DNA of 53,790 bases, from the NCBI GenBank assembly GCA_945900945.1, contig CAMDKL010000021.1:1-53790 (forward strand), written 5' to 3'. A program made the translations under genes and the position numbers. Below are positions 25,939-34,601 of this stretch, piece after piece. Origin of the DNA: Pirellula staleyi DSM 6068 (GTDB lineage: Bacteria > Planctomycetota > Planctomycetia > Pirellulales > Pirellulaceae). Numbering within the stretch: the stretch's first letter is position 1; each line of letters opens with the position of its first letter. Under the pieces are notes generated by a model. The model was not told the DNA's origin. It did no database searches and saw only the letters and a program-made list of their open reading frames with translations.

Positions 25939-27177
25939 ATGAGACGACGCTCCTTTCTGACTGCCGGAGCAACTGCGGTCGGTATTTACTGTGCTAGCAA
26001 AACGGTTTTTGGCGATGACTCCCTTTGGCAAAATTGGCGGGGGCCAAGCCGAAATGGCCTTGTAAAAGGAGATGCATGGCCTGACTCCATCGACGAAAAA
26101 ACCCTCCGTTCCGTTTGGGCTAAAGACTTTGATGACAGCTACTCTGGACCAGTACTAACCAAGGGGTCTGTCTTTACCACGGAAAGCCAAAAAGGCAAAG
26201 AACGCGTTTACAGCGTGGCACGAACGGATGGCGAAATCAATTGGAAATACGAGTGGGACGGCGCGATGTCCGTTCCGTTTTTTGCAGCTCGCAATGGCAG
26301 CTGGATCCGATCAACGCCTGCAACCGATGGCAAAACTCTTTTCGTTGGTGGAATTCGAGACGTGCTCGTTGCCTTGGATTGTGCAACTGGAACGGAGCGA
26401 TGGCGTGTCGACTTTGGGAAAATTGCCGGAAAAGTTCCTGACTTCGGCATGGCATGCTCACCGATCGTTGACGGTGAGGATATCTACATCCAAGCGGGGA
26501 AGGGCGTCAACAAACTCAATGCTTCCGATGGCTCGATCGTATGGAACTCGCTTGGCGACAACGGGGACATGATGAGCAGCGGCGCGTTTTCCTCCCCGGT
26601 AATTCAAACACTCAATGGCAAACGTCAATTGATCGTACAAACGAGAACGAAACTCGCTGGCCTTGATCTGGCAACTGGTAAAGCGGACTGGAGCCACGAT
26701 GTTGCGGCCTTCCGCGGGATGAATATCCTGACACCAACTCTCTGGGACAACGCTGTCTTCACTAGCAGCTATGGAGGTCGCTCTCTACTCCTAGACGTTC
26801 CGAACAATGCTTCCGCCAAGGTCCGATGGGACAACAAGATTGAGGGTTACATGTCCTCGCCCATTATCATCGATCATTTCGTCTACATGCACATGAAAAA
26901 TAAGAGATTCGCCTGCATGGATCTGCAGACGGGCAAAGAACTTTGGACCACCAAACCGTTCGGCGAATACTGGAGCATGGTTTCCAACGGCAGACAAATC
27001 CTTGCTCTAGACCAAAACGGGCTTCTGCGTCTGATCGCGCACAATCCAGCCGAATTCCAGTTAATCTCTGAGCGCCGCGTTTCTGAGGACGAAGCTTGGG
27101 CGCACCTGGCTGTTGACGGTAGCCAGATCGCAGTTCGTTCGCAAAAGAAGCTAATGCTATTTGATTGGAAGGCGTAG
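25939..27177 (+). CDS. Exported PQQ-like (BamB-like) beta-propeller protein
   Basis: 412 residues. The N-terminus MRRRSFLTAGATAVGIYCASKTVFG has a twin-arginine-like lead followed by a hydrophobic stretch, so export by Tat is likely. The body is a PQQ-enzyme-like propeller with repeated 'tryptophan-docking' blades: DCATGTERWRVDFG, LNASDGSIVWNSLG, LDLATGKADWSHDV, MDLQTGKELWTTKP. It begins with the WQNWRGPSRNGL motif common to planctomycete members. These proteins lack dehydrogenase active-site residues and mostly act as scaffolds or binding proteins; no reaction can be assigned. A second propeller protein with the same WRGP start lies at 52010-53359. A perfect palindrome follows 18 bases after the stop. 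Confidence 0.9.
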   Translation: MRRRSFLTAGATAVGIYCASKTVFGDDSLWQNWRGPSRNGLVKGDAWPDSIDEKTLRSVWAKDFDDSYSGPVLTKGSVFTTESQKGKERVYSVARTDGEINWKYEWDGAMSVPFFAARNGSWIRSTPATDGKTLFVGGIRDVLVALDCATGTERWRVDFGKIAGKVPDFGMACSPIVDGEDIYIQAGKGVNKLNASDGSIVWNSLGDNGDMMSSGAFSSPVIQTLNGKRQLIVQTRTKLAGLDLATGKADWSHDVAAFRGMNILTPTLWDNAVFTSSYGGRSLLLDVPNNASAKVRWDNKIEGYMSSPIIIDHFVYMHMKNKRFACMDLQTGKELWTTKPFGEYWSMVSNGRQILALDQNGLLRLIAHNPAEFQLISERRVSEDEAWAHLAVDGSQIAVRSQKKLMLFDWKA

Positions 27178-27543
27178 CATTTCGCGTTATCTCTCGTTCC
27201 CAAGCTCCAGCTTGGGAACGCACACTCTATAGTCCCATTTCTTTTAGTATCTGCGTTGCGTCCTAGGCAATTCCGGTGATCCAGAGCACATAGCGGATGT
27301 CAACGCCAATGGAGCGGCTATAACTCTCATTCCAAGCAAAATCGTTTATTGTTGCTTCAAAGGTTCTGTCGAAGTTGACTCCAACCAATTCGCTTTTTGA
27401 ATTGAAAGAGGAATGAGGTTTGGCAAAAATGCAAGGCAACAGTACATCCACCCAGCCAATTCTGCGCAGCAGCAAGCAAGCAAGCCAGATGTTTAACCTG
27501 CGCAGCAGCGGGCCTCCCCCTATACTCTTGCGCCCCTATACTC
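27178..27543. other. Intergenic region with several short repeats
   Basis: About 365 bases between a plus-strand and a minus-strand gene (convergent). No gene was seen. It holds a 26-base palindrome (27195-27220), a CTGCGCAGCAGC sequence present twice (near 27464 and 27499) and a 13-base direct repeat before fliG's stop. Confidence 0.6.
27195..27220. terminator. Perfect palindrome; dispersed repeat and possible terminator
   Basis: CGTTCCCAAGCT (27195-27206), a 2-base CC loop, then AGCTTGGGAACG (27209-27220): a perfect 12-bp stem just after the PQQ-like gene. The 'TTCCCAAGCTCCAGCTTGGGAA' type of palindrome is a frequent intergenic repeat in planctomycetes and some other bacteria (recollection). 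Its site suits a transcription end, but it lacks a T-run. Confidence 0.55.
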
Positions 27544-27545
27544 TT
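27517..27545. repeat. 13-base direct repeat CCCCTATACTCTT
   Basis: Copies at 27517-27529 and 27533-27545, period 16. The second copy overlaps the last codon positions and stop of fliG (minus strand). Likely a small tandem duplication at the gene's 3' end. Confidence 0.6.
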
Positions 27546-28548
27546 AGGCCGCAAATTCTTCCTCGCCGTCTGAGCCAGGTCGTTGTAGTTGTCCCGACTC
27601 CTCAAGCGTTCGCAGTATATCGACGACCTTCTGTTGAATCCCTTCGACATCGCTGACTTGGACACGACCGAGGAAGCCGATTTCCTCCTTGAGAATGTCT
27701 GCTGCTCGAGTCGACATGTTCTTCATAACCTTGTCTTGCAGTTGCTGGCTCGCTCCCTTGAGGGCCATTGCCCATTGGCTCGTTTCAACGTTTTTGAGAA
27801 TCGTTTGAATGTCTTTGTCTGCAAGCTTCTGAATGTCTTCGAACACGAACCTCAATCGGCGAATCTCTTCGACCAACTCTGGATTGTCTTTAATTAAGGG
27901 CTCCAAGACGATGCGTTCGGTTGCTCGATCGGTCACGTTCAAGATTTCGGCTACGGCAGGCACTCCGCCATCTTTGCGGAACGACTGACTCATAACCAAC
28001 GACATGCGAACCTCGAGTGCGCATTCAATTTCCTTGATCGCTTCGGGATTGGTTTGCTGCATCCCTGCAATACGTTTGATAACCGAAAGTTGTTTCTGCT
28101 GTGGCAGACCGTTGAGGATCCCCGCGCCCGTCGCGGCAGGCACATGGCATATTACCACAGCTATCGTTTGAGGATGTTCATCCTTGATAAACGTCAAAAT
28201 ATTTTGAGGGTCTGCCTTTTGCAAGAACCCAAACGGCAGTGACTCAATCGTTTGCTGGAGGATGGAAAGCATGTCGGCCGCATCTTTACCGAGCGCCTTC
28301 TTAACTAAGGACTTCGCTCGATCCAGGCCGCCACGCGAGTGACCGAGCGAACTTGGCTCGCCCCCAAAAAACTCCGCAATGATTTCTTCTTGGATCTGGT
28401 CAGATATATTGTCCAGATGAGCAATTGCTAACGAAACCAACTCGACTTGTTTCGGCGGAAGCTTACCCAACAAAATCGCGGCATCGTCCTCCTCAAGAGC
28501 CATCAGTAGTACTGCCGCTTTTTGGATTCCACTCTGTTTTTCGGTCAC
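27544..28548 (-). CDS. fliG: Flagellar motor switch protein FliG
   Basis: 334 residues, normal length. FliG links the MS-ring to the C-ring and receives torque from the stator. Visible are the N-terminal 'QKAAVLLMALEEDDAAILLGKLPP' block, the middle-domain EHPQTIA signature (124-130) and the C-terminal torque helix region 'MSTRAADILKEEI', which corresponds to the charged helix with conserved Arg and acidic residues in E. coli FliG. All domains are present. No other flagellar gene lies in the window. Scattered flagellar genes are usual in planctomycetes, so the orphan location does not argue against function. Confidence 0.96.
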   Translation of the reverse strand: MTEKQSGIQKAAVLLMALEEDDAAILLGKLPPKQVELVSLAIAHLDNISDQIQEEIIAEFFGGEPSSLGHSRGGLDRAKSLVKKALGKDAADMLSILQQTIESLPFGFLQKADPQNILTFIKDEHPQTIAVVICHVPAATGAGILNGLPQQKQLSVIKRIAGMQQTNPEAIKEIECALEVRMSLVMSQSFRKDGGVPAVAEILNVTDRATERIVLEPLIKDNPELVEEIRRLRFVFEDIQKLADKDIQTILKNVETSQWAMALKGASQQLQDKVMKNMSTRAADILKEEIGFLGRVQVSDVEGIQQKVVDILRTLEESGQLQRPGSDGEEEFAA

Positions 28549-28691
28549 AAGTACTCTGCTATTCGCTAAAACCCAAACGGAACGGTTCGTTCGGCTTGAT
28601 TCATTCTGGCGTTAAGCCATGATGCCGTTCGATGATCCTCGGCAGATTTTGAATCCCCCGCTCAACAAATCCGCTCGGCATGACTCAATGG

Positions 28692-29198
28692 CTATTCCTG
28701 TTCTATCCATGGCAATCGGCAATACCCCCACTGTCCATGGTTTTCATCGATTCCAATCTCCAACATACTCAGTCGAGGTCCGATCTCAGGAAAGAGCTTG
28801 TCCCGAAGCTGAGTTGCCAGCCACCAAGCAATTTCCTCCGCTGTCGTATTGACGATTGGCAAAAGCATGCAATCCTCGCGGGGAAATACCCATCGCTTCT
28901 TTCGAAACCGAACGGATATCTCATCGTCTTTGGCGTCTAACTGGATCATCGCATGCTTGGTAGGCAAAAGCATGTGATGGTCGAGCTGCTTTACAAGTCC
29001 AGCCAGAGAATCGCGAAATGCGATAAAGTCAATCACGTATCGGTTCTCATCCAATTGGCCTTCGACCTCCGCTCGCACAGCGTAGTTATGGCCATGCACA
29101 CACTCGCAAATATCCCCTGCAAACGTGATGAAATGCGCAGAGGAAAAAACCAGCTGTTCTTTTTGAAGGAGAACCCGAAATGTTGGTGTGCTCGACAT
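28692..29198 (-). CDS. 6-pyruvoyl-tetrahydropterin synthase / 6-carboxytetrahydropterin synthase family (QueD-like)
   Basis: 168 residues. Zinc ligands are His22 (SSAHF) and His35/His37 (CVHGHNY). Catalytic Cys31 lies four residues before His35, as in the QueD motif CxxxHGH. 'LDHHMLL' (72-78) is also conserved. In queuosine synthesis QueD turns dihydroneopterin triphosphate into 6-carboxytetrahydropterin; other family members work in tetrahydrobiopterin or related pterin pathways. About 40 extra residues (about 80-120) separate the two halves compared with E. coli QueD, and the usual C-terminal Glu motif is changed to 'IDENHGQW'. The pathway is therefore not certain. No other queuosine gene is present in the window. 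Confidence 0.85.
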   Translation of the reverse strand: MSSTPTFRVLLQKEQLVFSSAHFITFAGDICECVHGHNYAVRAEVEGQLDENRYVIDFIAFRDSLAGLVKQLDHHMLLPTKHAMIQLDAKDDEISVRFRKKRWVFPREDCMLLPIVNTTAEEIAWWLATQLRDKLFPEIGPRLSMLEIGIDENHGQWGYCRLPWIEQE

Positions 29199-29249
29199 GG
29201 TTATGTATTTTTCAGTGTTTGAGTTCGATTGAGGTGCAACAACTTACGG

Positions 29250-29270
29250 CGGTGTCGATTCGCGACACCG
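29250..29270. promoter_or_regulatory. Perfect 8-bp inverted repeat between divergent genes
   Basis: CGGTGTCG (29250-29257), five-base spacer, CGACACCG (29263-29270). It lies between the QueD-like gene (leftward) and the kinase-TAXI gene (rightward). Could be an operator or a leader hairpin; nothing else distinguishes these. Confidence 0.35.
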
Positions 29271-29483
29271 ATGTCGGGTTACAGGGTCTACCCCAGCCAT
29301 AAGAGTCGCGAAATTCCGACGCCTTAGGCACCCAGGAGTCTAATTTTACCTCAACGACAAGAGTTAGCTGAAAAATTGAAAAAAGTCGGGTATCCTAATG
29401 AACCTACTTACAGATAATTTTGCAAGGAACACAATTCCTACCAGTTTACCAGGTTCGAGCCTCGCCCATTTCTCATCCTCACC

Positions 29484-31748
29484 ATGTCTGATCAAGTTAA
29501 AGACGACACCGAAGCGAAACTGGATCAAGCGCTGCTTGATTTCATGCGCCGTTTCGATGCCGGCCAAATCGAAAATCGAGAGGTTTTTTTACAAGAATAC
29601 CCTGAACTAGCCACTCCATTGCGGACCTTGCTCGATGCAGCCGACTGGATTGAGAAATTGGCTGGCCCAACTCTCGCCGAACTTGGTAATTCCACAGCAA
29701 AGTCATTGATTCCTAATGAACTAAATCCAACGCACGTTGTGGACGAAAATCCCGATCCGAATGCGGCCACGATGCCAGTTCTGCCGATGGGGAAAGTAAG
29801 CCATTCCCCAGTTTCGCCCTACGATTCGACCTTGCCGCCTTCTAAAAGCCGCTCGGATTTCAGCCTTACTAGTCTCGCAAATACAAATAACTCGCAATCC
29901 ATCCTGCCATATCGATTTGGGGACTATATCCTGGAACAAGTTCTTGGACGCGGCGGAATGGGCGTCGTCTACCTTGCTTTCCAAGTGCAATTAGAACGGC
30001 GCGTCGCAATCAAAATGATCCGCTCCGGTTGTTTAGCAAGCGACGATGAAGTGAACCGGTTCCACACCGAAGCTCGAAGTGCCGCCAGCCTCACGCATCC
30101 AAATATAGTCACTGTCTACCAATGCGGTGAATGTGACGGCCATCACTATTTTTCTTTGGACTATATTCCGGGCACGGATCTTGCCAAGAGAATCTCGACG
30201 GGTCCCATGAGTCCCAAGGATGCCGTTCGCTACGTGCGCGATGTCGCTCGAGCCATCGACTACGCGCATCAACAGGGCGTGGTCCATCGCGATCTCAAAC
30301 CAGCCAACGTGCTCATCGATGAGACCGATGCCGTTGTTGTTACCGACTTCGGCTTAGCCAAGCAGTTGGGGGCGGACAAGGGCCTCACTGCTACCGGAGC
30401 AACGTTAGGAACCCCTAGCTTTATGTCCCCGGAACAAGCGGCTGGCAAGAGTGAGGAACAAGGAGCCTCAACCGACGTCTATGCGATCGGTGCAATCCTC
30501 TACGCTTTGCTAACCGGAAGTCCGCCGTTCCAGGGGAATTCCGTTTTGAACACCATCATGCAGGTAATCCATCGACCTGCACCGACCGTTCGTCAAAGCC
30601 ATCCGAACGTCCATTTGGACCTCGATACCATCGTAACAAAGTGCCTCGAAAAAATGCCGTCACGCCGGTATGCTTCCGCAGGCGAGCTTGCCGACGATCT
30701 CGACCGATTCTACCAGGGGATCCCAATCACTGCTTTGCCACCGTCCTTGATTCGCCGTTCTAAACACTGGCTGGCCAATGTCCCGTTGGTAGCGGCAATT
30801 ACGGGAACTCGGAACGTCGAGCCGACCCAATCGCAACGGATCGCACAAAACATCCTCATCGGTTCCATGTTAACTCTTGCGATGGTCTGGTTCGCTGGCG
30901 GCCATGTAGTCGAGTATTTCCGAAACAACAACATGCCGCGAAACCTCTCTATCGCCTCGGGAGTACCGGGCGGAATGTACTACGAATTAGCGGGCAATTT
31001 GGCGAATCGCTTGCAGGCTAGCAGCGGCCGTAAACCTCATGTCATCGCCACCAATGGTTCTTTGGAAAATCTAAGACAGCTAGTCGACAAAAACGCTCAA
31101 ATGGCTCTGATGCAAGAGTCATCGGTTCGGTCCGATCAAGTCGCAGTGGTTGCGCCTCTTTTTTACGAAGCGGTCCATATTCTGGTACCAAAAGACTCAA
31201 CCATACAGCACATTGTCGAACTTGCCGGCAAGCGTATCATCATGGGCACCAAAGAATCCGGGACGCACCAAGCCGCTATCCGATTGCTAAAGCACTTTAA
31301 CGTAACTCTCGAAAACATTACCCTAGTAGATAGCGACTGGACGCACACCGATCGGCTGGAACAGGCGGATGTTGTCATTGCCGTTACGAAAGTAGGCCAA
31401 CAAGACATCGCTGAATTACTCCGGGACGGTCGATATCGGTTGCTGTCCATCGACGATGCCGCTTCGCTCGCTCTCGAAGAACCCATGTTTCGATTATTCG
31501 AAATGCCCAGCAAGGCGTACGGGCCTGCGTCCAATCCTCCCATTTTTACTCTCGCAACCACTGCGCTGCTCGTCGTTCGAAAGGATGCCCCTGCACGATT
31601 GGTCGAGGAATGTCTCAGCGCAATATACAACGGAATACCAATAGCAGAAGGACTGGTCGGGAAGGATCTAGCCGCAAACTGGCAAGGATTGCCGTACCAC
31701 GAAGCCGCCAGAAAATTCTTTGACGAGAGCTTGGGGGCGCCTCAATAA
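29484..31748 (+). CDS. Hanks-type Ser/Thr kinase fused to an extracytoplasmic TAXI-type solute-binding domain
   Basis: 754 residues. N-terminal helical region (1-60) and linker, then the kinase domain (about 145-410): glycine loop GRGGMG (155-160), Lys177, HRDLKPAN (268-275), DFG (288-290), SPE (315-317). All catalytic residues are kept. One membrane helix (about 455-472) leads to a periplasmic domain (about 487-745) resembling the TAXI/NMT1 solute-binding proteins of TRAP transporters: 'LSIASGVPGGMYYELAGNLANRL', 'IATNGSLENLRQLVDKNAQMALMQ' and 'PPIFTLATTALLVVRKDAPARLVEECL'. Such proteins bind small carboxylates or amino acids. The architecture suggests a one-protein receptor kinase that reads a periplasmic ligand and phosphorylates cytoplasmic targets. 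No TRAP transporter membrane subunit is in the window. Ends 33 bases from convergent comEC. Confidence 0.92.
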   Translation: MSDQVKDDTEAKLDQALLDFMRRFDAGQIENREVFLQEYPELATPLRTLLDAADWIEKLAGPTLAELGNSTAKSLIPNELNPTHVVDENPDPNAATMPVLPMGKVSHSPVSPYDSTLPPSKSRSDFSLTSLANTNNSQSILPYRFGDYILEQVLGRGGMGVVYLAFQVQLERRVAIKMIRSGCLASDDEVNRFHTEARSAASLTHPNIVTVYQCGECDGHHYFSLDYIPGTDLAKRISTGPMSPKDAVRYVRDVARAIDYAHQQGVVHRDLKPANVLIDETDAVVVTDFGLAKQLGADKGLTATGATLGTPSFMSPEQAAGKSEEQGASTDVYAIGAILYALLTGSPPFQGNSVLNTIMQVIHRPAPTVRQSHPNVHLDLDTIVTKCLEKMPSRRYASAGELADDLDRFYQGIPITALPPSLIRRSKHWLANVPLVAAITGTRNVEPTQSQRIAQNILIGSMLTLAMVWFAGGHVVEYFRNNNMPRNLSIASGVPGGMYYELAGNLANRLQASSGRKPHVIATNGSLENLRQLVDKNAQMALMQESSVRSDQVAVVAPLFYEAVHILVPKDSTIQHIVELAGKRIIMGTKESGTHQAAIRLLKHFNVTLENITLVDSDWTHTDRLEQADVVIAVTKVGQQDIAELLRDGRYRLLSIDDAASLALEEPMFRLFEMPSKAYGPASNPPIFTLATTALLVVRKDAPARLVEECLSAIYNGIPIAEGLVGKDLAANWQGLPYHEAARKFFDESLGAPQ

Positions 31749-31781
31749 TGGCCAAACACAATCGACAACGCTGGTATTGGG

Positions 31782-34391
31782 TTATAGCTCACTCCACCGA
31801 TCGACTACCCAATGTTTCTTCCCAATAACACCATCTGCGGCGATTTCAATTCGTATGGCATGGTCGCGAGCCGTTACGAATACCTCGCGATCCTCAGCTG
31901 CAAATGCTTCCAGAACTCGAGGCGAGATTGCGCGTGTCGAACCGCTTATCACAACTGTGTCTGGGCTACACCATTTCAAAAGTACATCCGACTTCGAATT
32001 AAGTGAACCATGGTGGGGAGCCATCAACACATCTACCTTGGTTGGCGTTTGTGAAACCAACATCTGCATCCCCGGCGGTTCCAAATCTCCTGGGAGCAAG
32101 ATTCGTCGGCCAGCAAATTCAATTAGGACGCACAAACTGTTTGCGTTGTCCGTCCCTGCTACACCTTTTTCGGGAGGATGCAATGCCAGCATACTCCAAC
32201 CCTTGCCTTGCCGAAAACTTCCTTTTTTCCATGTGATGTGTTCTACGCCCCGTCGCTCCGTGGCAGCAAGTATTTGCCTTAAAAGTGGACTTGAATGTGA
32301 AAAGACTTGACTCGTCGAAAGCAGTTGGTCGACCGCGAAGCGTTTTGTTAGTCCCTCTATTCCGTTGTAATGATCCGAGTCGGCATGGGAAAGGATCAGA
32401 CCGTCTATCCTTGATCGTCGCATGGCCCAGAGCGCGTCAACAATGACTTGATAGCTGCGTTGGTGGTCACCTAATCTACCGGCATCGTAAAGCCATGACT
32501 CGTGGTCGGGGGTCTCGATAAGAATACTGGTGCCGTGCCCGACATCAAAAAACGTCAAACTGAGACTGCCATTGCCGCTGGCCTGAAATCGATGCCACAC
32601 ATCTATGGCTGGCTGAATGGTTAAACCAAAGGCAAACCACATACCGAGCACCAGACCAAGCCGACGACGACTGGATGCTTTTTTTACGCCCGCCCAAACT
32701 GCGGTGAAAATTCCCAGCGTGTAAAAACCAAAGAGCCACCAGGCAGGCGGCGATCGTATCCAAAAGTGCCCCATCGGAACCTGCTCGCCCCAACCAACAA
32801 ATAGTTGTACAAACCAAAGCGAGGCCCCACAAATCACTCCCAGCGGCCAGCCGAGCGGTGGTAACCATCCGAACGCAATCAGTCCAAGCCCCGACATCAA
32901 AGCGAGGAGCATAGGTAACCACAAGATCAGGTTAAGCGTGATGGCGATCGGACTGATCACGTGAAAGGCGGACCAAACTAAAGGCGCGGTGATGAACCAA
33001 ACCCAGAAGCTGGTCCGCAGCATTTCAAGAGACCAAATCCAAATACGTCGCAGGCTTCGTACCGAATGACTGGATTTCGATTCAATTAAGCGTTCGAGGG
33101 GCCGCACCCGTTGAGACATCGATTGCGTCGATAGAATCAATACCGCGACAGCCATGAATGAAAGCTGAGTTCCTGTTTCAAAAACAACCGTGGTCCGGTA
33201 CAGAATCAGCAAGACACCTGCAAAAGCTAGGAAATTCAAACTGAAGAAATTCCAGCCCATCCAACGAGCTAGGCAAAGGCCCGTTAGCATGATGGTAGCG
33301 CGAGCTACTGGCGGATTTGCACCGCATAGCAATCCATAGGCGATGACAAAGAGGCAAATACTCATTAGCAATGGCTTGCGCGGTAACTGGAGCAACATGC
33401 CAATCAGCAGCAGCGACAACGCCACCATTTCAATATGCATACCGGAAATAGAGAGCATATGAATGGTTCCGGTAGCCAGTAGTTCTTCTTGCAATCGCCA
33501 TTCTGCTTGTTCGCGTTGTCCGAGAACCAATGCCGCCGTCAGTTCCGCTTGGTCCAAAACGACATATCGCTCGATCGACCGAAGAGCCAGCGCGGAAACC
33601 ATCGCCAGATAGCGATCCAAGCGGACACGCTTCGGCTCATCCAGTTTCCTAAATTGAGCTGCCGACTCCGCTCGAGCTTGAGCCGCGTAACCGAGTTCCG
33701 CGAAACGGCGTGCTTGATCGAATTGGCCAGGATTTGACGGTTTACTTGGCAGTCGCCATTGCCCGTAGAGTTCGATTCGGTCACCTGGAAAAATGCCCCC
33801 GACTTTGCCATCAATACTAAGAGGCATGACCAGTGACTTGGGTTGCCACTCTCCATCGGAACGGATCTCGACAACTTGGATGATCGTGATGGTCTGCCAT
33901 CCCACTGCGTTCGGATCGGCTGTTTTTCCCGGCAGGGTCGATTTTCGGTACCTCAATGCAACTTCGACAATCGCACGGCAAGCGATTGGGTTCCATGAAA
34001 CGGACGACAGAGAATCGTTTTTGGAAAATTCCCTCATACTTTTGTCCCAAATGTCTAGCCGCAATTTAGCTTCTCGCTGCGACATTGAGTGGTAAAAACT
34101 GATGAAAAGTGCGATCGACAACCAGATGCAAAGCTGAAGCGAAATCATCCAAGATTGAGGACGATCCCTAGTTTGCAATAATGCAACGATGACCGAAAGG
34201 ACTAGCCCGACGAACAAAAAGATGCACCAAGAATTCCCCAACATGTCTTGCGCAGCGATGGCGGCCAAGGAAATGCTCAGCACCGCCACCATGGGATTTC
34301 TCGCCCAAAGCCGGTAGCCGCGATTTTGCAACCATCTCAATATCACCTTTGGAGTGTGGCGTTTGGTAAACATGTCGCGAACGGGAAACAT
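31782..34391 (-). CDS. comEC: ComEC/Rec2-family DNA uptake channel
   Basis: 869 residues. ComEC forms the inner-membrane channel for single-stranded DNA in natural transformation. After N-terminal membrane helices and a soluble OB-like domain ('GDRIELYGQWRLPSKPSNPGQFDQARRF'), the competence domain carries the motif LSISGMHI (313-320) and many membrane helices. The C-terminal beta-lactamase-like nuclease domain has 'LTFFDVGHGTSILIETPD', 'WLYDAGRLGD', metal-binding SHADSDH (668-674) and 'LLPGDLEPPGMQMLV', so both parts look intact. The long opposing frames inside it lack any recognisable sequence. No other competence gene lies in the window. Start ATG at 34391 chosen; a later ATG at residue 7 is possible. 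Confidence 0.95.
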   Translation of the reverse strand: MFPVRDMFTKRHTPKVILRWLQNRGYRLWARNPMVAVLSISLAAIAAQDMLGNSWCIFLFVGLVLSVIVALLQTRDRPQSWMISLQLCIWLSIALFISFYHSMSQREAKLRLDIWDKSMREFSKNDSLSSVSWNPIACRAIVEVALRYRKSTLPGKTADPNAVGWQTITIIQVVEIRSDGEWQPKSLVMPLSIDGKVGGIFPGDRIELYGQWRLPSKPSNPGQFDQARRFAELGYAAQARAESAAQFRKLDEPKRVRLDRYLAMVSALALRSIERYVVLDQAELTAALVLGQREQAEWRLQEELLATGTIHMLSISGMHIEMVALSLLLIGMLLQLPRKPLLMSICLFVIAYGLLCGANPPVARATIMLTGLCLARWMGWNFFSLNFLAFAGVLLILYRTTVVFETGTQLSFMAVAVLILSTQSMSQRVRPLERLIESKSSHSVRSLRRIWIWSLEMLRTSFWVWFITAPLVWSAFHVISPIAITLNLILWLPMLLALMSGLGLIAFGWLPPLGWPLGVICGASLWFVQLFVGWGEQVPMGHFWIRSPPAWWLFGFYTLGIFTAVWAGVKKASSRRRLGLVLGMWFAFGLTIQPAIDVWHRFQASGNGSLSLTFFDVGHGTSILIETPDHESWLYDAGRLGDHQRSYQVIVDALWAMRRSRIDGLILSHADSDHYNGIEGLTKRFAVDQLLSTSQVFSHSSPLLRQILAATERRGVEHITWKKGSFRQGKGWSMLALHPPEKGVAGTDNANSLCVLIEFAGRRILLPGDLEPPGMQMLVSQTPTKVDVLMAPHHGSLNSKSDVLLKWCSPDTVVISGSTRAISPRVLEAFAAEDREVFVTARDHAIRIEIAADGVIGKKHWVVDRWSEL

Positions 34392-34601
34392 CCGGAACGT
34401 GGATTTTCTGCATCATAGGAACTAGAAACAATGGGACTCGTTTTTCGGAACCCCAAGGAATTACAAGGGTGAAACGCTGTCTCGTACGCATTCTTAATCA
34501 ATCGGCACGCTGAATGCAATCTATTTTTTCCATCAATCGGAACTTGATGCGAAACCGCAGCATCTTAACCCAGTTACCTCTAACGAGAAGTACACCCAGC
34601 C

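Noticed and set aside
31720-32310. A 196-codon open frame on the plus strand across comEC
   Set aside because: It opposes the metal-binding part of comEC and has no family-like sequence; the comEC frame is clearly the real one.
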